A stretch of 64,000 bases of DNA from Geobacter sp. DSM 9736 (GCF_900187405.1 NZ_LT896716.1:1302001-1366000); one strand, 5' to 3'. Shown: positions 44,601-58,829, numbered from the stretch's first letter. The notes: a model not told the origin generated them from the letters alone. Numbers and translations: made by a program.

Positions 44601-45066
44601 GGCGGGAACGGAAAATGTTGCCGGAATAGCCGGATTCGGAACTGCCGTCGAGATGGCAATGGAGCGCCTGCACCGGCAGGAGGGGAAGCGCCTGATACAA
44701 TTGCGGGACCGGCTTGAGGAGGAAATACGTACACTTGTTCCCGGTGCCCGACGTAACGGCCCCCGCGATCTACGCCTCCCCAATACCCTGAACATGCACC
44801 TGCCGGAGATCAGGGGCGAATCGCTAGTTCTCATGCTCGACCGCAAGGGGATCTGCCTTTCTGCAGGTTCAGCCTGCAAATCGGGTAATCCTGATCCCTC
44901 CCATGCCCTTCTCGCCATGGGTCTGACTCCCGCTGAAGCACATTGCTCCATCAGGCTTTCACTTGGCTATGGAACCTGTGAGGAGGACATCCACCGTGCG
45001 ATAGTTGCTTTCAGCGAGGTGATGTCCGAAGCCAGCAGCATGGTCAGGTTCATGGCGTGCCGGTAA
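41671..45066 (+). CDS. molybdopterin/tungstopterin oxidoreductase fused to a cysteine desulfurase (probable metallopterin-dependent ergothioneine synthase)
   Basis: This 1,131-residue protein joins two enzymes in one frame. Residues 1-~720 form a DMSO-reductase-family enzyme: a [4Fe-4S] motif C13-x2-C16-x3-C20-x25-C46, a likely metal-ligand cysteine C151 in GSPNTLGVGALCYVS, and bis-MGD-binding segments LLWGANPATDSPP, ISIDPRRAGTAVEADARWVP and IRPGTDGALALGM. It most resembles acetylene hydratase / polysulfide reductase types but lacks the hydratase Asp after the second cluster Cys (Pro17 here). A charged linker (~721-743) leads to a NifS/IscS domain (744-1131): DHNATTP, PLP lysine K945 in SAHKLHGPKG, GLRAGTEN and the persulfide cysteine C1069 in SAGSACKSG. 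Coupled to egtD, it probably passes cysteine sulfur to hercynine at the metallopterin site. A similar two-module ergothioneine synthase was reported from Caldithrix abyssi (memory). No Tat signal: cytoplasmic. Confidence 0.88.
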   Translation: MKMNAREQRSGLCGICPAGCFVTVTVEHDRLVAIEPQADHPFGMICRIGRHAPEIVHDPNRLLHPMRRTGPKSAGSFEKISWDDAYAIITENLMKTREQYGPEGAAIYTGRGSFDMALCDVFQPAGVAVSSASSVLFPFGSPNTLGVGALCYVSFAMIAPHVTMGEMLITMETDLEQAELILLWGANPATDSPPLAHLQIIKAKERGARVISIDPRRAGTAVEADARWVPIRPGTDGALALGMIQVLIEEELYDEKFAGDWTVGFEELATYVQHFRPETVERITGVAAETVRELARLVATRRGVCPVMYTGLEYSDSGVQAIRAVFTLFALAGQLDVPGGLLFRMKENTFPQNRTRLVPNPDIRKALGRDRFPLYSAYREESHAIALPDAVLRGKPYPVRSLIILGGSICTAWPQPRVWCKTLEALDFLVVIDRYPTADSAYADIVLPAATGFEITSYMRFGPLFKIREPLVPPQGEARSDFQILAGLAQHLGYGHMYPRNEEELLAFALEGSGFTLEEVRNAGGEIQLPTAMMQYRKWEKGLLRPDGKPGFDTPSGKFEIASSILAEYGYDPLPVYSEPAEGPLAAPETALTFPLVFNSGARTHYDFRSQHHGVPPLAAHHPEPILTINTHDAASRNISDGDRIRVKTPRGEAVFTAFTTSGIVRGAVDAAMGGGGPLGNEAWRTCNVNELTDLGRFDPISGFPIYKALLCQVEKITEDRVMERLNPPVEEERKEARVRVQAMRQIYLDHNATTPVAPEVLEAMLPYLTDCCGNPSSIHSSGIRARDAVEAARRIIAQALNCTARRIVFTGSGSEGNSLAILGATRGSNSSRRHLVTSSIEHPAVLAPFRLLERSGYDLTLLPATREGLVAPEELARAIRPDTLLVSVMLANNETGAVQPIGELACIAHSAGALFHCDAVQAFGRIDVDVAALGVDLLTVSAHKLHGPKGVGALFSRREVSLVPIVAGGGQEEGLRAGTENVAGIAGFGTAVEMAMERLHRQEGKRLIQLRDRLEEEIRTLVPGARRNGPRDLRLPNTLNMHLPEIRGESLVLMLDRKGICLSAGSACKSGNPDPSHALLAMGLTPAEAHCSIRLSLGYGTCEEDIHRAIVAFSEVMSEASSMVRFMACR

Positions 45067-45090
45067 GAGAAGGTCGCTCATCACCCCCGC

Positions 45091-45645
45091 CTACTGTTTT
45101 CTGATCCGGTACCTGTAGAACCAGATCATCCCGGCCGGCAGAAGGATCACCAGGACTATGATCCACTGGTAACGGTGTACATCTTCCAGGAACAGCCGTA
45201 TGACGCTTCCGAAGAAATAGCCGGCGCATGCAACCACTGAAGCCCAGATGAAGGTACTGATCATGTTGAGGATCATGAACCTGCGGGTACTGAACCCGCT
45301 CGTGCCGATGAGAAGGGGAGCTACCGTGCGCATACCGTAGATGAAACGATAGCCAATGATGGCCACTATATGGTATCTCACGAGAAACCTTCTCACGCTT
45401 TCGATCCGAGACCGCCACTGTGGCCTCCTCTCGATAATAGCTTGCCCCTTGTGCCTCCCCAACTGGAACATGGCCTGATCGACAAGGAAAGCTCCGGTGC
45501 AAGCAATGAGAATGACTAGAGAAAGCCGCAGGTCCCCCTGATACGCCAGCAATCCGGAGACGATAACTACCGTCTCGCCTTCAAGCAGGACTCCGGCGAA
45601 AAGGGCGGCGTACCCGTAGCTGGTAATGAAGGATTCAAATGTCAT
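45091..45645 (-). CDS. DedA family (SNARE-associated / VTT domain) membrane protein
   Basis: The ~184-residue polytopic protein has the DedA pattern: YGYAALFAGVLLEGETVVIV at the start, LGRHKGQAIIERRP in the middle, the family motif RFIYGMRTVAPLLIGTS and a C-terminal hydrophobic segment followed by a basic end (YRYRIRKQ). DedA/VTT proteins are lipid scramblases or flippases that recycle undecaprenyl phosphate or phospholipids and support membrane-potential homeostasis. The frame extends to 45726, but the ATG at 45645 gives the family N-terminus; its ribosome-binding site is weak. It converges on the egtD-fusion operon and is divergent from the small zinc-ribbon gene. Confidence 0.87.
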   Translation of the reverse strand: MTFESFITSYGYAALFAGVLLEGETVVIVSGLLAYQGDLRLSLVILIACTGAFLVDQAMFQLGRHKGQAIIERRPQWRSRIESVRRFLVRYHIVAIIGYRFIYGMRTVAPLLIGTSGFSTRRFMILNMISTFIWASVVACAGYFFGSVIRLFLEDVHRYQWIIVLVILLPAGMIWFYRYRIRKQ

Positions 45646-45743
45646 GCTATAACAATAGCAGAGATCTTTTACTAGAAAGCCGGCGCCAGGAAGAAATGTC
45701 GGAAAGGCAATTAGACACCCCATCACTGCAACGGGAGGATTCC

Positions 45744-45899
45744 ATGAGAGTACTCGTCCGTCGAGGAGAAAAGGTCCGCATATGGGAAACCATTGAAGAC
45801 CCCAAGGTGGTGTGCGAAGTATGCGGGACCGAAATGGAAGCGGATAGGGAAAGCGGAGAGGTTCACTGTGCCGTCTGCGAAGGCTCTGAGCAGTACTGA
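45744..45899 (+). CDS. 51-residue zinc-ribbon protein of unknown function
   Basis: A strong GGGAGGA precedes the ATG at 45744 by five bases. The product reads MRVLVRRGEKVRIWETIEDP, then CEVCGTEMEADRESGEVHC and AVCEGSEQY: two CxxC pairs (CEVC and CAVC) that should bind one zinc. There is a longer frame from 45639 but it lacks a ribosome-binding site. It could be a small regulatory or chaperone-like ribbon; nothing in the neighbours indicates a partner. Confidence 0.65.
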   Translation: MRVLVRRGEKVRIWETIEDPKVVCEVCGTEMEADRESGEVHCAVCEGSEQY

Positions 45900-45935
45900 A
45901 GCATCTTCAGCAGAGGTCCGCTCCAGAGGTTCGGC

Positions 45936-47069
45936 TCAACTGGTACTATGACCACCATCTGCCCCGTCTGAGATCAGAGCCAGCACCCAATCTGCCAACG
46001 AGGCCAGCTGATCGAGGGCAATCCGCTCAGCCGTGGTATGTACCGCTTCGTAGCCGCAGCTCAACACAACGGATGGCAGTCCGCCGCTGTTGAAGATATT
46101 GGCATCGGAACCGCCGCCAGTCGACTTGAACGTCACCGGCAGGCCGACTCGTTGTGCAGCAGAAGCAGCACGCCGTGCCGGCTGAGAATCTTCTGCCAGC
46201 GTATATCCGGGATAACAGGAGGTCACCGTTATCTCGACGCTGCCCCCCTGCGCGGCCGCCGCGCTCCTCATCGCCTCCGTCATCAGGTTTACCTGAACCC
46301 GCAATTTCTCGGGATCCAGAGAGCGGGCCTCTGCTTCCAGTTCACATCGATCAGGAACGATGTTGGTAGGGCCGGCGGCAGATATGCTCCCGATATTCGC
46401 GGTTGTTTGCGGGTCGACGCGAAGGAGCTTCATCCGGCTGATGGCAGCGGCGGCCATCAGAATGGCGGAGACCCCCTCTTCGGGAGCGAAGCCCGCGTGA
46501 GCCTTGCGACCATTGAAAACCGCCTGTATCTTCGCCTGCTCCGGCGCCTGTATGACTATCTCCCCTACAGGGCCGCTGGCGTCCAGCACGAAACAGCATG
46601 GGGCGGCAACCCTGCCGAGATCGAAAAACCGGGAACCGACAAGTGCCAGCTCTTCGGCAACGGTGAAGACGACCTCAACGGTAGGGTGCGGGAGGTTCCT
46701 CTCCTTAATCGCTGTTAGAGCTTCCAGGATCGCCGCTATGCCGGCGGCATCGTCGGCTCCGAGCACCGTAGTTCCGTCACTTACGATGAAATCTCCTTCG
46801 ATTCGCGGTCTGACGCCTCTTCCCGGCGATACCCTGTCCATGTGACATGAAAAGAGCAGAGGTGTCCCTCCCCCTCTCCCCTCAAGCCGCCCGAACAGGT
46901 TTCCCGTGTCACCGCCAGATTTCTCCCCCGCATCATCCTCCGTAACGACGAAGCCAAGCTCCAGCAGGTGCCTCGTCAGTTTCTCCGCCAGCAGGCGCTC
47001 CTTTTTCGGCTCCGAGTCGGTAGCGCAAATGTCCATGAAGGTACCGAAGAGACGGTTCCTGTCTATCAT
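45936..47069 (-). CDS. M20 family metallopeptidase (PepT-like)
   Basis: The ~377-residue protein is a cytoplasmic zinc exopeptidase of the M20 family. The metal-site segments are LLFSCHMDRVSPG (His and Asp), VLGADDAAGIAAILEAL (bridging Asp), FTVAEELALVGSRFFDL (catalytic Glu pair) and FKSTGGGSDANIFNSGGLP; a dimerisation lid domain starts near IVIQAPEQAKIQAVFNGR. Overall it resembles tripeptidase PepT and its PepT2-like relatives in Firmicutes and Geobacter. The ATG at 47069 has GGAG about nine bases upstream; a longer frame from 47138 has no support. Substrate (di- or tripeptides) inferred. Confidence 0.88.
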   Translation of the reverse strand: MIDRNRLFGTFMDICATDSEPKKERLLAEKLTRHLLELGFVVTEDDAGEKSGGDTGNLFGRLEGRGGGTPLLFSCHMDRVSPGRGVRPRIEGDFIVSDGTTVLGADDAAGIAAILEALTAIKERNLPHPTVEVVFTVAEELALVGSRFFDLGRVAAPCCFVLDASGPVGEIVIQAPEQAKIQAVFNGRKAHAGFAPEEGVSAILMAAAAISRMKLLRVDPQTTANIGSISAAGPTNIVPDRCELEAEARSLDPEKLRVQVNLMTEAMRSAAAAQGGSVEITVTSCYPGYTLAEDSQPARRAASAAQRVGLPVTFKSTGGGSDANIFNSGGLPSVVLSCGYEAVHTTAERIALDQLASLADWVLALISDGADGGHSTS

Positions 47070-47291
47070 GTGCTCACTCTCCATTGTGGGAATCTGCAAA
47101 GGTGCGAAGATAGCCGAGGCGCAGCATAAACGCAACACCTGTTATGCTTGTTATTACTTCGCTGTATTTTGTTCCGAGCAGGACCGGGTGAGCCGGTTCT
47201 GGAGAATATGACTCTTCTTAATGCCTACCCTTGAATCGTAGTCAAAACGCTGTAACATTAGCTTGCGTTTATTAACCAAAGCGAGGGAGCC

Positions 47292-47993
47292 ATGAAAAAA
47301 ATCATGCTGTTCCTGCTGCCACTCGTCCTGTTTCTTCCAGCTTGCGGCAGCCACCAAAACGATGGAGGCGCCGGTCTCTCATTGACCTCCACCGGTACGA
47401 CGACCGACCTTACACATTTGAAGAATTTCGTGGAAGCAACGGGAACGCCCGGAAGCACAGCAAGCTTCGGTCTGACCGGCAACGACTCCAATGGCATCAG
47501 TTACACGGGTACCATGCGCTTTACGGTCAACCCTGAGACTACAATGGAATCAGAGACAGTGAAGGTAGCCAGTCAATACCTCTCCGTAACAGATACAGCA
47601 ACCGGTGCCTGGGGAGCAGGAACGAGAACGGCATACCTCTCTATCTCCAGGGGGTGCCTGGTGAGAGTAGCCAACCGGAATGGCTCGGTTTCGACACCTT
47701 TATCACAACGTGCACTCCCGCCTACTGCAAAAGTAGGTGACTCCGGAATCTATGCAGCCCTGTCCCGTGACGACGGAGATTCGGAGACGATATCATGGAG
47801 ACTTGACCCCGGCACTAACAGAGGCTCCATTTTCGCCTTCACTTCAGTAGTCACATCGGGTAAAGGCACCACCATGGCCATAGAGGAAGACAGATTTCAT
47901 CTGGATCCAGCAGGAAATGTCTATGCCATAGATCTTACCTTCGATTATCCCGGCATGGGCTTCTCTCGAACACTAAGCGGGCCGAGGCTTTAG
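47292..47993 (+). CDS. hypothetical lipoprotein
   Basis: The 233-residue product has a lipoprotein signal (KKIMLFLLPLVLFLPAC, lipobox LPAC with Cys18) preceded by a good GAGGGAG site. The mature part is rich in Gly, Ser and Thr and predicted beta (repeated alternation such as GISYTGTMRFTVNPE, AIDLTFDYPGMGFSRTL). Length and composition fit a small periplasmic or outer membrane lipoprotein, but I recognise no family. It is a single gene, convergent with the pyruvate oxidoreductase gene. Confidence 0.75.
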   Translation: MKKIMLFLLPLVLFLPACGSHQNDGGAGLSLTSTGTTTDLTHLKNFVEATGTPGSTASFGLTGNDSNGISYTGTMRFTVNPETTMESETVKVASQYLSVTDTATGAWGAGTRTAYLSISRGCLVRVANRNGSVSTPLSQRALPPTAKVGDSGIYAALSRDDGDSETISWRLDPGTNRGSIFAFTSVVTSGKGTTMAIEEDRFHLDPAGNVYAIDLTFDYPGMGFSRTLSGPRL

Positions 47994-48066
47994 CTCCTGC
48001 GGTTCAAAGTCTGTAAAGATCTGACCCTCGCATTGATTTGATAGCTGCTTGTGCGTTAATGGGAGC

Positions 48067-48091
48067 GCCCCGGCATCAGAATTGCCGGGGC
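48067..48091. terminator. hairpin between convergent genes, possible weak bidirectional terminator
   Basis: CCCCGGCA and TGCCGGGG pair perfectly around a seven-base loop, with one more G-C pair outside. No T-run follows on either strand, so rho-independent termination would be inefficient. It sits between the lipoprotein stop (47993) and the oxidoreductase stop (48130). Confidence 0.4.
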
Positions 48092-48129
48092 AATCAATCC
48101 ACGAAGCAACGCTCTCATGCTGCTCACCG

Positions 48130-54329
<6,200 letters not shown>

Positions 54330-54958
54330 ACAGCCCTCCCATCATTGATTTATAAATTCTAACAATTATTGATGGTATGGGAAGTAGGGGCACCTGGTTC
54401 CTTACGATTCCTACAAGATTGGTACAAGGAAAGCCTCTCTAATAAAAAAGGTTCGGCACCGACCGAAGCTGTACCTGCAGTCTCACAACTTTTATTTGGT
54501 TCAAACGCTCAAGTTATGCTTTAAGTTTTCAACGTCTCCGAACGGATTTTCCGCAGCTACCATCCCGACTAAAAAAAAGCAGCGCGAGCATACACTCAAA
54601 AAACATATTGACATGTAATTTCAGCAGCTTAAGCAATGTGCTCAACCTTTGTGCAGTACGCTAAAGTACCTGTTGAATGAAGATTTTTCATAACGGTATC
54701 CACAGGAGGAAGCCACTTATCCACAGCCCCTGTCGATAAGATGTCCAGATACGTAATTCACCGCTTAAAAAACTATTTTTATTATTAGACGCCAATGTTG
54801 CCATCGTGATCTGGAAAGGGATGTCTGTTTCTGATGGCGATCAATTCTTCATGAGATTAAGCATCTTGACCAGCCTTTGACCGAAAGTGTTCGCCAGTCT
54901 TTACTTCATGCTTTATTTATAGTATGAGATTTTTATTATATCTTCTTCAAGGTGGTTC
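54330..54958. other. AT-rich intergenic region with DnaA-box-like sites
   Basis: This 629-base gap separates divergent lon and the histidine kinase gene and holds no convincing coding frame. It contains a perfect DnaA box TTATCCACA (54717-54725) and a one-mismatch box GTATCCACA (54697-54705), same orientation and 20 bases apart; a candidate minus-strand terminator at 54444-54467; and A/T-rich stretches around 54765-54790 and 54900-54945. lon and kinase promoters must lie here; no clear -35/-10 pair was found. Confidence 0.6.
54444..54467 (-). terminator. candidate terminator of an unassigned minus-strand transcript
   Basis: On the minus strand TTCGG and CCGAA pair around a six-base loop and are followed by CC and six Ts. 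It lies upstream of lon, with no minus-strand gene before it, so it could end a small RNA. The stem is only five base pairs. Confidence 0.3.
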
Positions 54959-56185
54959 ATGCCCGCTGGAATTCTGTCTCGCCTGTTCAGCAGAAACGGA
55001 AGTGCATCAACCACCTCCGAATCCTGCTTTTCTACCGTGTTTCACAACGCCCCCATTCTGTTTGCCATAAGTACAATTCCCGACGGCAGATATATCGAAG
55101 TAAATGATACCTTCCTCAGCACCCTCGGGTTTAGCCGCCATGAAGTCATGGGTAATACCTCTTTTAAAATGGATCTCTGGCATAATCCGGAGGATCGTAG
55201 CAGATTGGTTTCTCACCTTCGAGAGCACGGTTCGTTTCAAAATGAGGAGATAATAATAAGAAAGAAGAACGGCGACTGTTTCACTGGACTATTCTCGGGC
55301 ATAATTCTGGATATTGATGGAGAACAGCTTCTTTTTACGCTTGCCACGGATATCTCTCAGCGCAAAGATGCAGAAGAGAATCTGTTACGAGCCAAATTGC
55401 TGCTTGAAAATACGGTGAACGAACAGGCGCAAGTGATCCTTGCCGAAATGAAGGAACAGCAGCGTGTCCGCGAAGATCTGAAGGTGGCGCGACAGATGCT
55501 GATCGAGCGCAACCGTCAGTCCATGATGGGGCAGATGATAAACAACATCATCCATCAATGGCGGCAGCCGTTGAATAATCTCGGACTCCTCATTCAGAAC
55601 GTTTCATTCGAGCAGGGGGAGGATGGCCAGAAATCCCAAATGTACCTCGACAAGGCGATGCACCTCATCCTCTATATGGCAGAGACCGCTGAAGTTTTCA
55701 GATCTTTTCTGAAGCCGGTTTTGGAGAAAAGCGAATTCAGCCTAAATGACGCGATAGGACGCACCATCCTCCTTTTCGACACCATGCACAGTGGAGAAAA
55801 TATCGGGGTTGACTACGTGAAACCAGGGGAACGGATAGCGACGGTCGGCAATAGTAATGAATTCTGTCAGGCGATTCTGAATGTGCTGAATAACGCGCGA
55901 GATGCTCTTCTAGAGAGGAATGTTCCCGACCCCAGGATAATAGTTGAAATTGAAAAGTGCGAAGGGCAATGGGTTGTTGTCGTTTCCGACAACGGGGGAG
56001 GAATTGCAGAAGAGGCTTTCGGAAGTCTATTCGACGTTTATTTTACGACCAAACCGTCGGATGAGGGTACAGGAATCGGCCTCTGCATTACCAGGACCAT
56101 TATCGAGGACCGGATGGGTGGTAAAGTCTCCTTCTGTAACAGAGGCAGCGGTGCAGAGTTCAGATTAGCTGTTCCGTGCATCTGA
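54959..56185 (+). CDS. PAS domain sensor histidine kinase
   Basis: The 408-residue protein is a soluble kinase (no membrane segments). A PAS domain lies at about residues 25-140 (FHNAPILFAISTIPDGRYIE, with LATDISQRKDAEENLL at its end). A coiled-coil linker leads to an unusual phosphoacceptor box NNIIHQWRQPLNNLGLLIQN (His with W-R-Q-P, typical of a HisKA subgroup common in delta- and epsilonproteobacteria). The ATPase shows NVLNNARDAL, VVSDNGGGI, FDVYFTTK and GTGIGLCITRTI. AAGGTGG precedes the ATG. No response regulator is adjacent on this strand; the convergent hybrid kinase could be a partner by position only. Confidence 0.92.
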   Translation: MPAGILSRLFSRNGSASTTSESCFSTVFHNAPILFAISTIPDGRYIEVNDTFLSTLGFSRHEVMGNTSFKMDLWHNPEDRSRLVSHLREHGSFQNEEIIIRKKNGDCFTGLFSGIILDIDGEQLLFTLATDISQRKDAEENLLRAKLLLENTVNEQAQVILAEMKEQQRVREDLKVARQMLIERNRQSMMGQMINNIIHQWRQPLNNLGLLIQNVSFEQGEDGQKSQMYLDKAMHLILYMAETAEVFRSFLKPVLEKSEFSLNDAIGRTILLFDTMHSGENIGVDYVKPGERIATVGNSNEFCQAILNVLNNARDALLERNVPDPRIIVEIEKCEGQWVVVVSDNGGGIAEEAFGSLFDVYFTTKPSDEGTGIGLCITRTIIEDRMGGKVSFCNRGSGAEFRLAVPCI

Positions 56186-56303
56186 GGAGTTGATGCTCTT
56201 CCACTCAAGGCGTTCTGTTAACGTGCAGAAATCCTCTGGCATTTTTTGGCTTTCTGCCTGATCTGTGAATGCCAAGCTGACTCGGCCCGGACACTGGAGC
56301 AGT

Positions 56304-58829
56304 TTACTTTTTCATGAGATTGAGAATCACCTCCACGCCTTTCTGGGTGTCCAGAGGCTTTGTAAGATATGCATCCATTCCGGCAGCAAGGCATCGTTCC
56401 CTGTCTTCATCAAATGCGTGAGCCGTCATAGCCACGATCGGGATGCGTCCCCCAACGGACTTTTCCTTCTCCCGTATAACTTTGGTAGCGGATATGCCGT
56501 CCATATGCGGCATTTGCACATCCATGATTATCAAATCGTACAGGCCGTTCTCATACTTCTGGACCGCTTCGCTACCGGATCGTGCAATATCGGTCTTGAA
56601 TCCTTCCCAGGTTAGTATCTCCTTGATCAGGTCACATGCAAGTATGTCGTCTTCTGCAATGAGAATGAACGGAGGCTTGTCTGATACATAGCTACGCGCG
56701 AGTACGGTTTCCGTTGGGGCTGCCTGAATCGAATCATCGACTTTCAGGCTTTCTTCAGCCTCACCCAGAGGTAGGGTAAAGTAGAAAGAACTCCCCTCTC
56801 CTTCCTTGCTTTTGCATGAAATGGTTCCTCCCATTATTTCTACCAATTGCTTGCTAATCGCCAGGCCCAGCCCGGTGCCTCCATATCTTCGGGTTTCTGA
56901 GTCATCAGCCTGACTGAAGGGACGGAAAAGAAGATCCTTTTTGTCATCCGGTATGCCTATGCCGGTATCGGTTATGGAGAAGCTGTAAACCGGCTTCCCC
57001 GTCGGCTGTTTCTCTCCGGGTATGACCTGTACCAGGACACTGCCTTGTTCGGTGAACTTGATGGCATTGCCGATAAGGTTGACCAGGACCTGTCTCAACC
57101 GCAAAGGATCCCCAATCAGATTGTCGGGCACTCCACCTCCAATGATATAAGAGACTTCGAGCCCTTTGTGCTGAGTCTCTGCCGAAAAAAAATCTATCGA
57201 TTCGGAGATGCATTCAGATAATGAGAAACGTCTCTCTGTAATGGATAATTTGCCCGCCTCTATTTTGGATAAATCAAGAATATCGCTGATAATCAAGAGA
57301 AGAGATCGGGCCGCCTTATCGGCCTTGGCGAGCAAGTCTCGCTGCTTTGGTTCGAGCGGCCCGGCATAGCCTCCAAGAAGCAACTGAAGCACTCCGAGAA
57401 AACCGTGGATCGGAGTACGGAGTTCATGGCTCATGTTTGCAAGGAAGCGACTCTTTGCCATGCTTGCCGCCTCGGCAGCCTGACGTGCTTGAAGCAGCTC
57501 CTGTTCACGAAGTTTCCTTTCAGTTATCACTTCGGTAAACATGATGATGCCGCCGATTTTCCCCTGGCTTTCATGCCATGGACGCACATCCCATCGAACC
57601 CAATCTATGGATCCGTCCCTCCGCGGAAAGGGATCTTCCTCGCACTGCTCCGATGCTCCTTCCAGGCAACGTTTATGAATCTCTTTCCAGCGCTCAGGTA
57701 TGTCGGGAAAAACATCATAGTGACTTCGTCCAGTAACTACCTGTTCGTCCAACCCGTAACTGGCCAGCCACCGGCGACTGGTGACGATGTACCTCATATC
57801 ACGATCGAACATTGCAACAGCCGCCGGTATGTTCTCAAAGAGAAAGCGGAACTTCTCCTCGCTTCCGCGAAGCTCTTCTTCCATCTGTTTTCGGTCGGTA
57901 ATATCCTGCACGGCTCCGGCCACGGCGATGACTTCACCTTCCTCCGTCTTAATCGGAAAGAAGCTGGCAAGCCAATGCCGGCTCACTCCAGGCAGCTTGC
58001 GAGTATGACCTGGTACTTCAACGTCGAGAACCGCCTCTCCTCTCTCAAAAACCGGTGCCCAGACCATTTTCAGTTTCTCGATCATCTCTACTGGCAGCAT
58101 GTCATAAAGAGAATGCCCCAGATGCGCCTCCAAGGGCATACCGTTGGTCTCTGCCAATCGGGCGTTGGCACGCAAAAAAATCAGGTCGCGATCAAGAACG
58201 AATAAGGCTACTGGTGCGTAATGGTAAAGCTGGCCAAGCTCTTCGAACTGTTTGTGCAGTTGTTCCTCGCTTGTCTTCGAAAGGTATTCCAGCTGCCTTC
58301 GTTTGGTTATGTCTATGACTGCGAATCTGCATTCTCTCCCCTCTTCGCACCATATAGCTTCGATCTGTGCGTCGAATTGCCGATCCGGTTCCTTCGTAAG
58401 AGTCAATTCCAGTGAATCCTTACTCTCTGCATCGAATATGTTCGCCAGAAACTCCGCAAAGGATTGTCGATTAGCCTCATTGACATAATCGTTAAAATTG
58501 CTGCCCAATAGAACCGAACGTTCCATCCCCAAAAGAAGCGCTCCGGTCAAATTGAGGCCGCGAACGATCCCGTCTCTGCCCAGAGTGAAGTAGCCGACGG
58601 GGGCGTAATCGTATAGACTCATATACCTCTGCACGGCCGCCGTCAGTTCTTCTTTCTCCGAGCGAAGTTCATCTATTCGTAGTTCCAGGGATTTTTGTTG
58701 AGACTGGAGTTCGCGAAGAAGCCTCTGCCGTTCAGCCGTCGCTGCAGGTGAAGGATGGTGTTGTCCATCCCAAAGCCCCTTCTTCTTTTCCCGCTGCGGG
58801 CCGTATCGGTGCTTCTTCTCGTATTGCAT
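56304..58829 (-). CDS. multi-PAS hybrid histidine kinase with C-terminal receiver
   Basis: The 841-residue protein lacks membrane segments. After a charged coiled-coil start come three PAS domains (about residues 70-180, 195-315 and 325-435, each ending in a DIT-R/K motif such as AVIDITKRRQLE and AVQDITDRKQMEEEL). HisKA follows with MAKSRFLANMSHELRTPIHG, then HATPase motifs (NLIGNAIKFTEQG, ITDTGIGIP, FRPFSQADDS, GGTGLGLAIS) and a receiver domain (FILIAEDDILACDLI, phosphoacceptor in DLIIMDVQMPHMDG, and YLTKPLD). Receiver fusion suggests a phosphorelay needing a separate HPt protein. The ATG at 58829 lacks a clear ribosome-binding site. Signal unknown; PAS could bind haem, flavin or small ligands. 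Confidence 0.93.
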   Translation of the reverse strand: MQYEKKHRYGPQREKKKGLWDGQHHPSPAATAERQRLLRELQSQQKSLELRIDELRSEKEELTAAVQRYMSLYDYAPVGYFTLGRDGIVRGLNLTGALLLGMERSVLLGSNFNDYVNEANRQSFAEFLANIFDAESKDSLELTLTKEPDRQFDAQIEAIWCEEGRECRFAVIDITKRRQLEYLSKTSEEQLHKQFEELGQLYHYAPVALFVLDRDLIFLRANARLAETNGMPLEAHLGHSLYDMLPVEMIEKLKMVWAPVFERGEAVLDVEVPGHTRKLPGVSRHWLASFFPIKTEEGEVIAVAGAVQDITDRKQMEEELRGSEEKFRFLFENIPAAVAMFDRDMRYIVTSRRWLASYGLDEQVVTGRSHYDVFPDIPERWKEIHKRCLEGASEQCEEDPFPRRDGSIDWVRWDVRPWHESQGKIGGIIMFTEVITERKLREQELLQARQAAEAASMAKSRFLANMSHELRTPIHGFLGVLQLLLGGYAGPLEPKQRDLLAKADKAARSLLLIISDILDLSKIEAGKLSITERRFSLSECISESIDFFSAETQHKGLEVSYIIGGGVPDNLIGDPLRLRQVLVNLIGNAIKFTEQGSVLVQVIPGEKQPTGKPVYSFSITDTGIGIPDDKKDLLFRPFSQADDSETRRYGGTGLGLAISKQLVEIMGGTISCKSKEGEGSSFYFTLPLGEAEESLKVDDSIQAAPTETVLARSYVSDKPPFILIAEDDILACDLIKEILTWEGFKTDIARSGSEAVQKYENGLYDLIIMDVQMPHMDGISATKVIREKEKSVGGRIPIVAMTAHAFDEDRERCLAAGMDAYLTKPLDTQKGVEVILNLMKK

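Noticed and set aside
54330-54958. Chromosomal replication origin
   Set aside because: Only two DnaA-like boxes, no dnaA, dnaN, gidA or parA neighbours and no 13-mer AT repeats.
56185-56304. Terminator between the two convergent histidine kinases
   Set aside because: GCAGAAA and TTTCTGC can pair, but with a 19-base loop and a competing TGGCATT/AATGCCA pairing, and no T-run at the stem end.
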